A DNA stretch of 64,000 nt from Hirudinaria manillensis (Eukaryota; Annelida; Clitellata; Hirudinida; Hirudinidae), in assembly GCA_034509925.1 (NCBI GenBank), contig CM067526.1:4518501-4582500 (forward strand), written 5' to 3'. Below are positions 25,101-36,108 of this stretch, piece after piece. Every line of letters starts with the position of its first letter. The stretch's first letter is position 1. A model generated the notes under the pieces. That model had not been told where the DNA came from, ran no database searches, and was given only the letters and a program-made list of their open reading frames with translations. Made by a program: the position numbers and the translations under genes.

Positions 25101-28100
25101 AAACCCTTGTGTCAGAAGTGGGATTTGAACCCACGCCCACATCGTGGACCAGAATACTCTGCCTCGCAAAGCAAGGAAGAACCTTGAGTCTGGCGCCTTA
25201 GACCGCTCGGCCATCCTGACACGAACGCCGAACAGGAACTCCCAAACTCCCTACAGCCTCGCTCTACTCCTAACGAAACGCCGTTTTTGGTCGTATCCAA
25301 CAAAATCGCCTACAAAGACTCCAGCGATTTCGATCCAACGGTTTTCGCAAAACCCTTGTGTCAGAAGTGGGATTTGAACCCACGCCCACATCAGTGGACC
25401 AGAATACTCTGCGTCGCAAAGCAAGGAAGAACCTTGAGTCTGGCGCCTTAGACCGCTCGGCCATCCTGACACGACGCCGAACAGGAACTCCAAACTCCCT
25501 ACAGCCTCGCTCTACTCCTAACGAACGCCGTTTTTGGTCGTATCCAACAAAATCGCCTCCAAAGACTCCAGCGATTTCGATCCAACGGTTTCGCAAAACC
25601 CTTGTGTCAGAAGTGGGATTTGAACCCACGCCCACATCAGTTGACCAGAATACTCTGCGTCGCAAAGCAAGGAACGAACCTTGAGTCTGGCGCCTTAGAC
25701 CGCTCGGCCATCCTGACACGGACGCCGAACAGGAAACTCCAAACTCCCTACAGCCTCGCTCTACTCCTAACGAACGCCGTTTTTGGTCGTATCCAACAAA
25801 ATCGCCTCCAAAGACTCCAGCGATTTCGATCCAACGGTTTCGCAAAACCCTTGTGTCAGAAGTGGGATTTGAACCCACGCCCACATCAGTGGACCAGAAT
25901 ACTCTGCGTCGCAAAGCAAGGAAGAACCTTGAGTCCTGGCGCCTTAGACCGCTCGGCCATCCTGACACGACGCCGAACAGGAACTCCAACTCCCTACAGC
26001 CTCGCTCTACTCCTAACGAACGCCGTTTTTGGTCGTATCCATCAAAATCGCCTACAAAGACTCCAGCGATTTCGATCCAACGGTTTCGCAAAACCCTTGT
26101 GTCAGAAGTGGGATTTCGAACCACGCCCACATCAGTGGACCAGAATACTCTGCGTCGCAAAGCAAGGAAGAACCTTGAGTCTGGCGCCTTAGACCGCTCG
26201 GCCATCCTGACACGACGCCGAACAGGAACTCCAAACTCCCTACAGCCTCGCTCTACTCCTAACGAACGCCGTTTTTGGTCGTATCCAACAAAATCGCCTC
26301 CAAAGACTCCAGCGATTTCGATCCAACGGTTTCGCAAAACCCTTGTGTCAGAAGTGGGATTTGAACCCACGCCCACATCACCGGAACATATCACTACCGT
26401 TCTCAAAGCAAGGAAGAACCTTGAGTCTGGCGCCTTAGACCGCTCGGCCATCCTGACACGACGCCGACGCGAACAGGAAACTCAAACTCCCTACAGCCTC
26501 GCTCTACTCCTAACGAACGCCGTTTTTTGGTCGTAATCCAACAAAATCGCCTCCAAAGACTCCAGCGATTTCGATCCAACGGTTTCGCAAAAAACCCTTG
26601 TGTCAGAAGTGGGATTTGAAACCCACGCCCACATCAGTGGACCCAGAATACTCTGCGTCGCAAAGCAAGGAAGAACCTTGAGTCTGGCGCCTTAGACCGC
26701 TAGGCCATCCTGACACGACGCCGAACAGGAACTCCAAACTCCCTACAGCCTCGCTCTACTCCTAACGAACGCCGTTTTTGGTCGTATCCAACAAAATCGC
26801 CTCCAAAGACTCCAGCGATTTCGATCCAACGGTTTCGCAAAACCCTTGTGTCAGAAGTGGGATTTGAACCCACGCCCACATCAGTGGACCAGAATACTCT
26901 GCGTCGCAAAGCAAGGAAGAAACATGAGTCTGGCGCCTTAGACCGCTCGGCCATCCTGACACGACGCCGAACAGGAACTCCAAACTCCCTACAGCCTCGC
27001 TCTACTCCTAACGAACGCCGTTTTTGGTCGTATCCAACAAAATCGCCTCCAAAGACTCCAGCGATTTCGATCCAACGGTTTCACAAAACCCTTGTGTCAG
27101 AAGTGGGATTTGAACCCACGCCCACATCAGTGGACCAGAATACTCTGCCTCGCAAAGCAAGGAAGAACCTTGAGTCTGGCGCCTTAGACCGCTCGGCCAT
27201 CCTGACACGACGCCCGAACAGGAACTCCAAACTCCCTACAGCCTCGCTCTACTCCTAACGAACGCCGTTATTTGGTCGTATCCAACAAAATCGCCTCCAA
27301 AGACTCCAGCGATTTCGATCCAACGGTTTCGCAAAACCCTTGTGTCAGAAGTGGGATTTGAACCCACGCCCACATCAGTGGACCAGAATACTCTGCGTCG
27401 CAAAGCAAGGAAGAACATAGAGACTGGCGCCTTATACCGCTCGGCCATCCTGACACGACGCCGAACAGGAACTCCAAACTCCCTACAGCCTCGCTCTACT
27501 CCTAACGAACGCCGTTTTTGGTCGTATCCACCAAAATCGCCTACAAATACTCCAGCGATTTCGTTCCTACGTTTTCGCAAAACCCTTGTGTCAGAAGTGG
27601 GATTTGAACCCACGCCCACATCAGTGGACCAGAATACTCTGCCACAAAGCAAGGAAGAACCTTGAGTCTGGCGCCTTAGACCGCTCGGCCATCCTGACAC
27701 GACGCCGAACAGGAACTCCAAACTCCCTACAGCCTCGCTCTACTCCTAACGAACGCCGTTTTTGGTCGTATCCAACAAAATCGCCTCCAAAGACTCCAGC
27801 GATTTCGATCCAACGGTTTCGCAAAACCCTTGTGTCAGAAGTGGGATTTGAACCCACGCCCACATCAGTGGACCAGAATACTCTGCCTCGCAAAGCAAGG
27901 AAGAACCTTGAGTCTGGCGCCTTAGACCGCTCGGCCATCCTGACACGACGCCGAACAGGAACTCCAAACTCCCTACAGCCTCGCTCTACTCCTAACGAAC
28001 GCCGTTTTTTGTTCGTATCCATCAAAATCGCCTCCAAAGACTCCAGCGATTTCGATCCAACGGTTTCGCAAAACCCTTGTGTCAGAAGTGGGATTTGAAC

Positions 28101-30409
28101 CCACGACCACATCAGTGGACCAGAATACTCTGGCGTCGCAAAGCAAGGAAGAACCTTGAGTCTGGCGCCTTAGACCGCTCGGCCAACCTGACACGACGCC
28201 CGAACAGGAACTCCAAACTCCCTACAGCCTCGCTCTACTCCTAACGAACGCCGTTTTTTGGTCGTATCCAACAAAATCGCCTCCAAAGACTCCAGCGATT
28301 TCGATCCAACGGTTTCGCAAAACCCTTGTGTCAGAAGTGGGATTTGAACCCACGCCCACATCAGTGGACCAGAATACTCTGCGTCGCAAAGCAAGGAAGA
28401 ACCTTGAGTCTGGCGCCTTAGACCGCTCGGCCATCCTGACACGACGCCGAACAGGAACTCCAAACTCCCTACAGCCTCGCTCTACTCCTAACGAACGCCG
28501 TTTTTGGTCGTATCCAACAAAATCGCCTCCAAAGACTCCAGCGATTTCGATCCAACTCGTTGGAATTACCCTTGTGTCAGAAGTGGGATTTGAACCCACG
28601 CCCACATCAGTGGACCAGAATACTCTGCGTCGCAAAGCAAGGAAGAACCTTGAGTCTGGCGCCTTAGACCGCTCGGCCATCCTGACACGACGCCGAACAG
28701 GAACTCCAGAAACCATACAGACTAGCTCTACAACTAACGAACTCACTTTGTGGGCGTATCCAACAAAATCGCCTCCAAAGACTCCAGCGATTTCGATCCA
28801 ACGGTTTCGCAAAACCCTTGTGTCAGAAGTGGGATTTGAACCCACGCCCACATCAGTGGACCAGAATACTCTGCCTCGCAAAGCAAGGAAGAACCTTGAG
28901 TCTGGCGCCTTAGACCGCTCGGCCATCCTGACACGACGCCGAACAGGAACTCCAAACTCCCTACAGCCTCGCTCTACTCCTAACGAACGCCGTTTTTGGT
29001 CGTATCCAACAAAATCGCCTCCAAAGACTCCAGCGATTTCGATCCAACGGTTTCGCAAAACCCTTGTGTCAGAAGTGGGATTTGAACCCACGCCCACATC
29101 AGTGGACCAGAATACTCTGCGTCGCAAAGCAAGGAAGAACCTTGAGTCTGGCGCCTTAGACCGCTCGGCCATCCTGACACGACGCCGAACAGGAACTCCA
29201 AACTCCCTACAGCCTCGCTCTACTCCTAACGAACGCCGTTTTTGGTCGTATCCAACAAAATCGCCTCCAAAGACTCCAGCGATTTCGATCCAACGGTTTC
29301 GGGGGGGGCAAAACCCTTGTGTCAGAAGTGGGATTTGAACCCACGCCCACATCAGCGGACCAGAATACTCTGCGTCGCACCGCAAGCAAGAACCTCGAGT
29401 CCGGCGCCCGACTCTCTTCGGATATCCTGACACGACGCCGAACAGGAACTCCAAACTCCCTACAGCTCGCTCTACTCCTAACGAACGCCGTTTTTGGTCG
29501 TATCCAACAAAATCGCCTCCAAAGACTCCAGCGATTTCGATCCAACGGGTTCGCAAAACCCTTGTGTCTGAAGTGGGATTTGAACCACGCCCACATCAGT
29601 GGACCAGAATACTCTGCCTCGCAAAGCAAGGAAGAACCTTGAGTCTGGCGCCTTAGACCGCTCGGCCATCCTGACACGACGCCGAACAGGAACTCCAAAC
29701 TCCCTACAGCCTCGCTCTACTCCTAACGAACGCCGTTTTTGTCGTATCCAACAAAATCGCCTCCAAAGACTCCAGCGATTTCGATCCAACGGTTTCGCAA
29801 AACCCTTGTGTCAGAAGTGGGATTTGAACCCACGCCCACATCAGTGGACCAGAATACTCTGCGTCGCAAAGCAAGGAAGAACCTTGAGTCTGGCGCCTTA
29901 GACCGCTAGGCCATCCTGACACGACGCCGAACAGGAACTCCAAACTCCCTACAGCCTCGCTCTACTCCTAACGAACGCCGTTTTTGGTCGTATCCAACAA
30001 AATCGCCTCCACTGACTCCAGCGATTTCGATCCAACGGTTTCGCAAAACCCTTGTGTCAGAAGTGGGATTTGAACCCACGCCCACATCAGTGGACCAGAA
30101 TACTCTGCGTCGCAAAGCAAGGACGACCCTTGAGTCTGGCGCCTTAGACCGCTCGGCCATCCTGACACGACGCCGAACAGGAACTCCAAACTCCCTAACA
30201 GCCTCGCTCTACTCCTAACGAACGCCGTTTTTTGGTCCGTATCCAACAAAATCGCCTCCAAAGACTCCAGCGATTTCGATCCAACGGTTTCGCAAAACCC
30301 TTGTGTCAGAAGTGGGATTTGAAACCCACAACATCAGAATACTCGCGTCGCAAAGCGTCGCAAGGAAGAACCTTGAGTCTGGCGCCTTAGACCGCTCGGC
30401 CATCCTGAC
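22147..30409 (-). tRNA. Array segment E: 34 tRNA-Leu(CAA) copies with frequent indels
   Basis: Copies start (3' end) at 22147, 22390, 22635, 22882, 23129, 23376, 23624, 23873, 24120, 24368, 24615, 24864, 25110, 25359, 25605, 25854, 26100, 26346, 26601, 26849, 27095, 27343, 27589, 27833, 28080, 28329, 28575, 28821, 29067, 29320, 29565, 29809, 30055 and 30304. Spacing varies from 240 to 255 bp because of scattered single-base and short indels, many in homopolymers, with a few substitution clusters (23160-23200, 26380-26400, 28705-28755, 29380-29420). Several copies still have an intact tRNA (for example 24864, 28329, 29067). Others lose a base in the tRNA or spacer. The block may be real decay or uncorrected long-read error, so individual copies should not be scored as genes or pseudogenes without read support. 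Confidence 0.75.
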
Positions 30410-30543
30410 ACGACCACGAACAGGAACTCCAAACTCCCTACAGCCTCGCTCTACTCCTAACGAACGCCGTTTTTGGTCGTATCCAACAAAATCGCCTCCA
30501 AAGACTCCAGCGATTTCGATCCAACGGTTTCGCAAAACCCTTG

Positions 30544-33113
30544 TGTCAGAAGTGGGATTTGAACCCACGCCCACATCAGTGGACCAGAATACTCTGCGTC
30601 GCAAAGCAAGGAAGAACCTTGAGTCTGGCGCCTTAGACCGCTCGGCCATCCTGACACGACGCCGAACAGGAACTCCAAACTCCCTACAGCCTCGCTCTAC
30701 TCCTAACGAACGCCGTTTTTGGTCGTATCCAACAAAATCGCCTCCAAAGACTCCAGCGATTTCGATCCAACGGTTTCGCAAAACCCTTGTGTCAGAAGTG
30801 GGATTTGAACCCACGCCCACATCAGTGGACCAGAATACTCTGCGTCGCAAAGCAAGGAAGAACCTTGAGTCTGGCGCCTTAGACCGCTCGGCCATCCTGA
30901 CACGACGCCGAACAGGAACTCCAAACTCCCAACAGCCTCGCTCTACTCCTAACGAACGCCGTTTTTGGTCGTATCCAACAAAATCGCATCCAAAGACTCC
31001 AGCGATTTCGATCCAACGGTTTCGCAAAACCCTTGTGTCAGAAGTGGGATTTGAACCCACGCCCACATCAGTGGACCAGAATACTCTGCGTCGCAAAGCA
31101 AGGAAGAACCTTGAGTCTGGCGCCTTAGACCGCTCGGCCATCCTGACACGACGCCGAACAGGAACTCCAAACTCCCTACAGCCTCGCTCTACTCCTAACG
31201 AACGCCGTTTTTGGTCGTATCCAACAAAATCGCCTACAAAGACTCCAGCGATTTCGATCCAACGGTTTCGCAAAACCCTTGTGTCAGAAGTGGGATTTGA
31301 ACCCACGCCCACATCAGTGGACCAGAATACTCTGCGTCGCAAAGCAAGGAAGAACCTTGAGTCTGGCGCCTTAGACCGCTCGGCCATCCTGACACGACGC
31401 CGAACAGGAACTCCAAACTCCCTACAGCCTCGCTCTACTCCTAACGAACGCCGTTTTTGGTCGTATCCAACAAAATCGCCTCCAAAGACTCCAGCGATTT
31501 CGATCCAACGGTTTCGCAAAACCCTTGTGTCAGAAGTGGGATTTGAACCCACGCCCACATCAGTGGACCAGAATACTCTGCCTCGCAAAGCAAGGAAGAA
31601 CCTTGAGTCTGGCGCCTTAGACCGCTCGGCCATCCTGACACGACGCCGAACAGGAACTCCAAACTCCCTACAGCCTCGCTCTACTCCTAACGAACGCCGT
31701 TTTTGGTCGTATCCAACAAAATCGCCTCCAAAGACTCCAGCGATTTCGATCCAACGGTTTCGCAAAACCCTTGTGTCAGAAGTGGGATTTGAACCCACGC
31801 CCACATCAGTGGACCAGAATACTCTGCGTCGCAAAGCAAGGAAGAACCTTGAGTCTGGCGCCTTAGACCGCTCGGCCATCCTGACACGACGCCGAACAGG
31901 AACTCCAAACTCCCTACAGCCTCGCTCTACTCCTAACGAACGCCGTTTTTGGTCGTATCCAACAAAATCGCCTCCAAAGACTCCAGCGATTTCGATCCAA
32001 CGGTTTCGCAAAACCCTTGTGTCAGAAGTGGGATTTGAACCCACGCCCACATCAGTGGACCAGAATACTCTGCGTCGCAAAGCAAGGAAGAACCTTGAGT
32101 CTGGCGCCTTAGACCGCTCGGCCATCCTGACACGACGCCGAACAGGAACTCCAAACTCCCTACAGCCTCGCTCTACTCCTAACGAACGCCGTTTTTGGTC
32201 GTATCCAACAAAATCGCCTCCAAAGACTCCAGCGATTTCGATCCAACGGTTTCGCAAAACCCTTGTGTCAGAAGTGGGATTTGAACCCACGCCCACATCA
32301 GTGGACCAGAATACTCTGCGTCGCAAAGCAAGGAAGAACCTTGAGTCTGGCGCCTTAGACCGCTCGGCCATCCTGACACGACGCCGAACAGGAACTCCAA
32401 ACTCCCTACAGCCTCGCTCTACTCCTAACGAACGCCGTTTTTGGTCGTATCCAACAAAATCGCCTACAAAGACTCCAGCGATTTCGATCCAACGTTTCGC
32501 AAAACCCTTGTGTCAGAAGTGGGATTTGAACCCACGCCCACATCAGTGGACCAGAATACTCTGCGTCGCAAAGCAAGGAAGAACCTTGAGTCTGGCGCCT
32601 TAGACCGCTCGGCCATCCTGACACGACGCCGAACAGGAACTCCAAACTCCCTACAGCCTCGCTCTACTCCTAACGAACGCCGTTTTTGGTCGTATCCAAC
32701 AAAATCGCCTACAAAGACTCCAGCGATTTCGATCCAACGTTTCGCAAAACCCTTGTGTCAGAAGTGGGATTTGAACCCACGCCCACATCAGTGGACCAGA
32801 ATACTCTGCGTCGCAAAGCAAGGAAGAACCTTGAGTCTGGCGCCTTAGACCGCTCGGCCATCCTGACACGACGCCGAACAGGAACTCCAAACTCCCTACA
32901 GCCTCGCTCTACTCCTAACGAACGCCGTTTTTGGTCGTATCCAACAAAATCGCCTACAAAGACTCCAGCGATTTCGATCCAACGGTTTCGCAAAACCCTT
33001 GTGTCAGAAGTGGGATTTGAACCCACGCCCACATCAGTGGACCAGAATACTCTGCGTCGCAAAGCAAGGAAGAACCTTGAGTCTGGCGCCTTAGACCGCT
33101 CGGCCATCCTGAC
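30544..33113 (-). tRNA. tRNA-Leu-CAA: Array segment F: 11 tRNA-Leu(CAA) copies
   Basis: Copies start at 30544, 30790, 31036, 31282, 31528, 31774, 32020, 32266, 32511, 32756 and 33002 (each 112 nt). The tRNAs are intact; two spacers lack one G (AACGTTTCGC for AACGGTTTCGC, near 32494 and 32739). The variant intron allele is at 31582. The order of variants between 30988 and 31582 repeats that of 20131-20725. Confidence 0.93.
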
Positions 33114-33247
33114 ACGACGCCGAACAGGAACTCCAAACTCCCTACAGCCTCGCTCTACTCCTAACGAACGCCGTTTTTGGTCGTATCCAACAAAATCGCC
33201 TCCAAAGACTCCAGCGATTTCGATCCAACGGTTTCGCAAAACCCTTG

Positions 33248-33345
33248 TGTCAGAAGTGGGATTTGAACCCACGCCCACATCAGTGGACCAGAATACCAAC
33301 AGGAACTGCAAAGTAACTTCAACTTCACTTTATTCCTTGAGTATT
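33248..33345 (-). pseudogene. Terminal, internally deleted tRNA-Leu(CAA) unit at the array edge
   Basis: The 3' exon and the first bases of the intron are intact to 33296. The rest of the intron and the whole 5' exon with the A box are missing. The sequence then continues with CAACAGGAACTGCAAAG, a diverged form of the spacer sequence GAACAGGAACTCCAAAC, and similarity fades by about 33345. A deletion has joined the intron to the spacer, so this copy cannot be transcribed from its own A box. Confidence 0.8.
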
Positions 33346-35790
33346 TTTATTTATTTCTATTAATGCTGTTTTTTAACGTTCTTTTTATTTTATATAGATT
33401 TTTTTGCTTATTATTTGTTTTTTAAGGAGTTTTATATTGGACCCATATTTATGCTATAGTTGTTATATATATTTTTTTGTGAAACTTTCGATAACATAAC
33501 TCCTGCTTCTTCCATTATAATTACATAAGTTATAATCCACCGTCATTGAAATTTGAAATGACACGAAATTGTTCATTCAATGAACTAATTGCACAAACAA
33601 ACCTTTCTTCTCAAGGTCTGACACGGAAACTGCCATGTATTTTGCTAATGCTGGCAGACATGGTATATATTATGGTTGTGGATCAGTATGGACCATATCA
33701 CCGGTCACCTCCAACGCATAGCGTACACAATTGTGCATTTGTTTTAAATTTTCAAGCCTGTGTCACATTTTAATAATCCATGGGTCAGTTGAAGAATTTT
33801 TTTTCAAATTACTGAGTATTCCAACGGAATTATATTAAACATTGTTTTGAACATTCAAATAATGCTTTAAAGCATCCTAGAATTATTTGTTATTCATAGA
33901 TTTATTATTATCTTTTGATTAGTCGAACCTCATATTTAAGCTTCAAATTCTTTTTCACCTCGACAGTTCATTCTTATCAGGTTTCAGCAGGCGCTCCAAC
34001 CATATGAGACGGTGATTGCTTAGATAAATTTATGGCAGAATCGGGTTCTTCCACAAAACAGGTGGAGGATGGCTTAATGGAAATATTGCAGGTAGAAAAT
34101 GGTCAGGTAGAAATTCAGTTTGAAATGAATTGTAAAATTGTTATGGCAGAGTTTATGATGTCAATCGGTACTTTCATTCTACTTTAAATTTGACAAATAA
34201 AATATTTGTTTAGTTCGTGAATATTGTGTCTGTCAATTATTGTATCGTCGGATTGTATGATTGTATGGGTTTTCACAGTTTGTCCATTTATGTCAACAAA
34301 TGGAATGTTAGACTTTACAAATAAACGAAATCACGAAATCTTCTGATGTGATAATTTGCGAAGGCAAGACTTATCTTTTGTGATTTCACTCATGACTAGT
34401 TTGCAATTACTCGGTCCTTGATCACAGAAGCAATTCAAAACTAAGCCGAGTCACATCTGACAAAGTCCAATTTAACATTGAAAACTTCCGTATTTTAAAA
34501 GCTTATTTCGTTTCCAACACAAAATGGTGTATTGTTTTAATTTGTGAATCCCTTCTTGTGTTCGATGGAGATGTGTTTGCGATCTGTCATCAAAGCTGCC
34601 AGAGCAAAGGATGGTAACATTCTCTCGTGTATGTATGAATGCATGGTAGATTATTTAAATTTATTTTTGCTCTGTCAAAAACACACGGCCTTTGTTCGCA
34701 CAAATGCTCATTTGAAGAAAAATATTCTCCGAATTATTTTCAAGATGGTCTTTGTGTTAAACTTGGCAAAATCTTGGGAGGCCTCGGCTTACAAATATTT
34801 TACTTTTATGTCAGACGTTTCCGAGCTCCAGACTAATCAATCTTGATTTGCCGCCGAATTTCAAAATAAGAAGTCATGACGACTGTGACTCGATGTTGAT
34901 TTCAAGTTTTTCACCGTTTTCGTGATCAACCAGAATTCCAGAAATAAAAGAATTCCGACGAATTACAATAATCTACTATTATTATTATAAAAAATAATAA
35001 TGGTATTTATAATAATAAAATTCTGGTAGCATGATATAATAGTAAATTATTATACAGAATAATAATAATAATAATAATTTCCGACACCTCTCCAAACATC
35101 ATAATTAATGCCGTCATTTAAATCCGAGATAATCCACATTGTAATTCATAATTCCCTTTAGCAGGATTTCATAGACTTCAGTAAATCAACAGATAACCAG
35201 AGAGTCTTATCATCGGAAATTTCATAAAGATTTACTCTCTCGCAACTTACAAGTGATTCCTTTAAATCGTAAACCACATGTAGTCAGCAATTAAAATGGT
35301 CGTCAGGCCGTAAATATTCCATTCGTTAGTTCTTCGTATGAAACATCTTTTGGGGTCGAAGACAATGCATTTAATAGAATTAAAAAGGTTTTTTTTTAAA
35401 TTTATTTTAAATTTCAATTGTGATGGTAATAAGATTTAAATTGCTACCTCAAATAAAATGTTTAAAATATTTCCTATCGACAATTATCAAACCCCTAATA
35501 TAATTTAAACCATTGTGTTAAATGGCTTGATTTCCCCGATAACTTTAATGACATCATAAACCATTTAAAATATTTAACCTTGAGACTAAAAATTCATTTA
35601 GATGTATTTAAGTTTTGTATCGTCTGCAAATGAGGCATGAAACTTTTATTACGTAATGAACAGTTAAGGATTTACAATTTTATCTCCGGACAAAAGCTGG
35701 CGGTTCAGTTCAAAAGAATTTAATATTGGTCATTTCACAGGTTACTTGGACATTTTTCATGATTACTCCACCTCAAAAAAATGAATGAAG
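33346..35790. other. AT-rich intergenic stretch, nothing recognised
   Basis: Unique AT-rich DNA between the array and the T-box gene. It holds short AAT/ATT runs around 34980-35080 and a few short open frames (33546-33773, 34544-34846) that lack recognisable protein features. I see no tRNA, transposase or clear splice-flanked exon here. Confidence 0.5.
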
Positions 35791-35799
35791 TTCCACTGG

Positions 35800-35990
35800 C
35801 CAATCGCTAAATTTACAATAAGCTAGCCACGCCTTCCTGGAATCTCATTGGTAGCGAAGCATTCCAGAAAGATGAATGGAGATGGGAGAGAAAGAGAGTG
35901 TGTTTCGGAAGAGGAGAAATGCAATATCTCGAATCCCTGCCTCGAATGCTGTTTATTTAAACCTTTGTTTTCTGGTTCTCCAGTCAGTAA
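35800..35990 (+). promoter_or_regulatory. Predicted core promoter of the T-box gene
   Basis: A TATTTAAA box at 35954-35961 lies 32 bp upstream of an initiator-like TCAGT (A at 35986), the classical metazoan TATA-to-start spacing. CCAAT (35800-35804) and its inverse ATTGG (35847-35851) lie further upstream. The first coding ATG is at 36109, giving a 5' leader of about 120 nt. Spacing and position are seen directly; promoter function is inferred. Confidence 0.45.
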
Positions 35991-36108
35991 TTTTACTGGT
36001 TCTTCATTCACAGCAGTACTTCAGATTTAGCGAGGATAGATTGTGAGCCGCGGGTTGATTCAGACTGAAAATATTTACTTAATTTTTTAAAGAAAACCGG
36101 TTTCTTTT

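Larger units (their letters stand above)
1..33345 (-). repeat. Tandem array of 246-bp units, each with one tRNA-Leu(CAA) gene
   Basis: A 246-bp unit repeats head to tail from base 1 (mid-unit) to about 33345. Each unit is a 112-bp tRNA gene on the minus strand plus a 134-bp spacer. Counting the conserved 3' end of the tRNA gives 134 units, plus a partial one at the left edge and a deleted one at the right edge. Units up to 22.2 kb are near-identical; common differences are one C/A site in the spacer (GCCTCCAAAG or GCCTACAAAG on the plus strand) and, from 17.5 kb on, a G/C site in the tRNA intron. The spacer lacks any SINE body, reverse transcriptase or second gene. The array continues beyond the left end of the window. 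The repeat structure is seen directly; recent homogenisation by unequal exchange or gene conversion is inferred. Confidence 0.97.

Noticed and set aside
1..33345. CRISPR array or rDNA/5S-type array
   Set aside because: There are no unique spacers between repeats and no rRNA sequence; the unit is a complete tRNA gene plus constant spacer.
1..33345. tRNA-derived SINE family
   Set aside because: The copies are head-to-tail at fixed spacing, retain a full tRNA with intron and 3' end, and lack a SINE body, poly(A) tail or target-site duplications.
33546..33773. 75-residue plus-strand frame near the array edge
   Set aside because: AT-rich region, no motif, no promoter or splice context.
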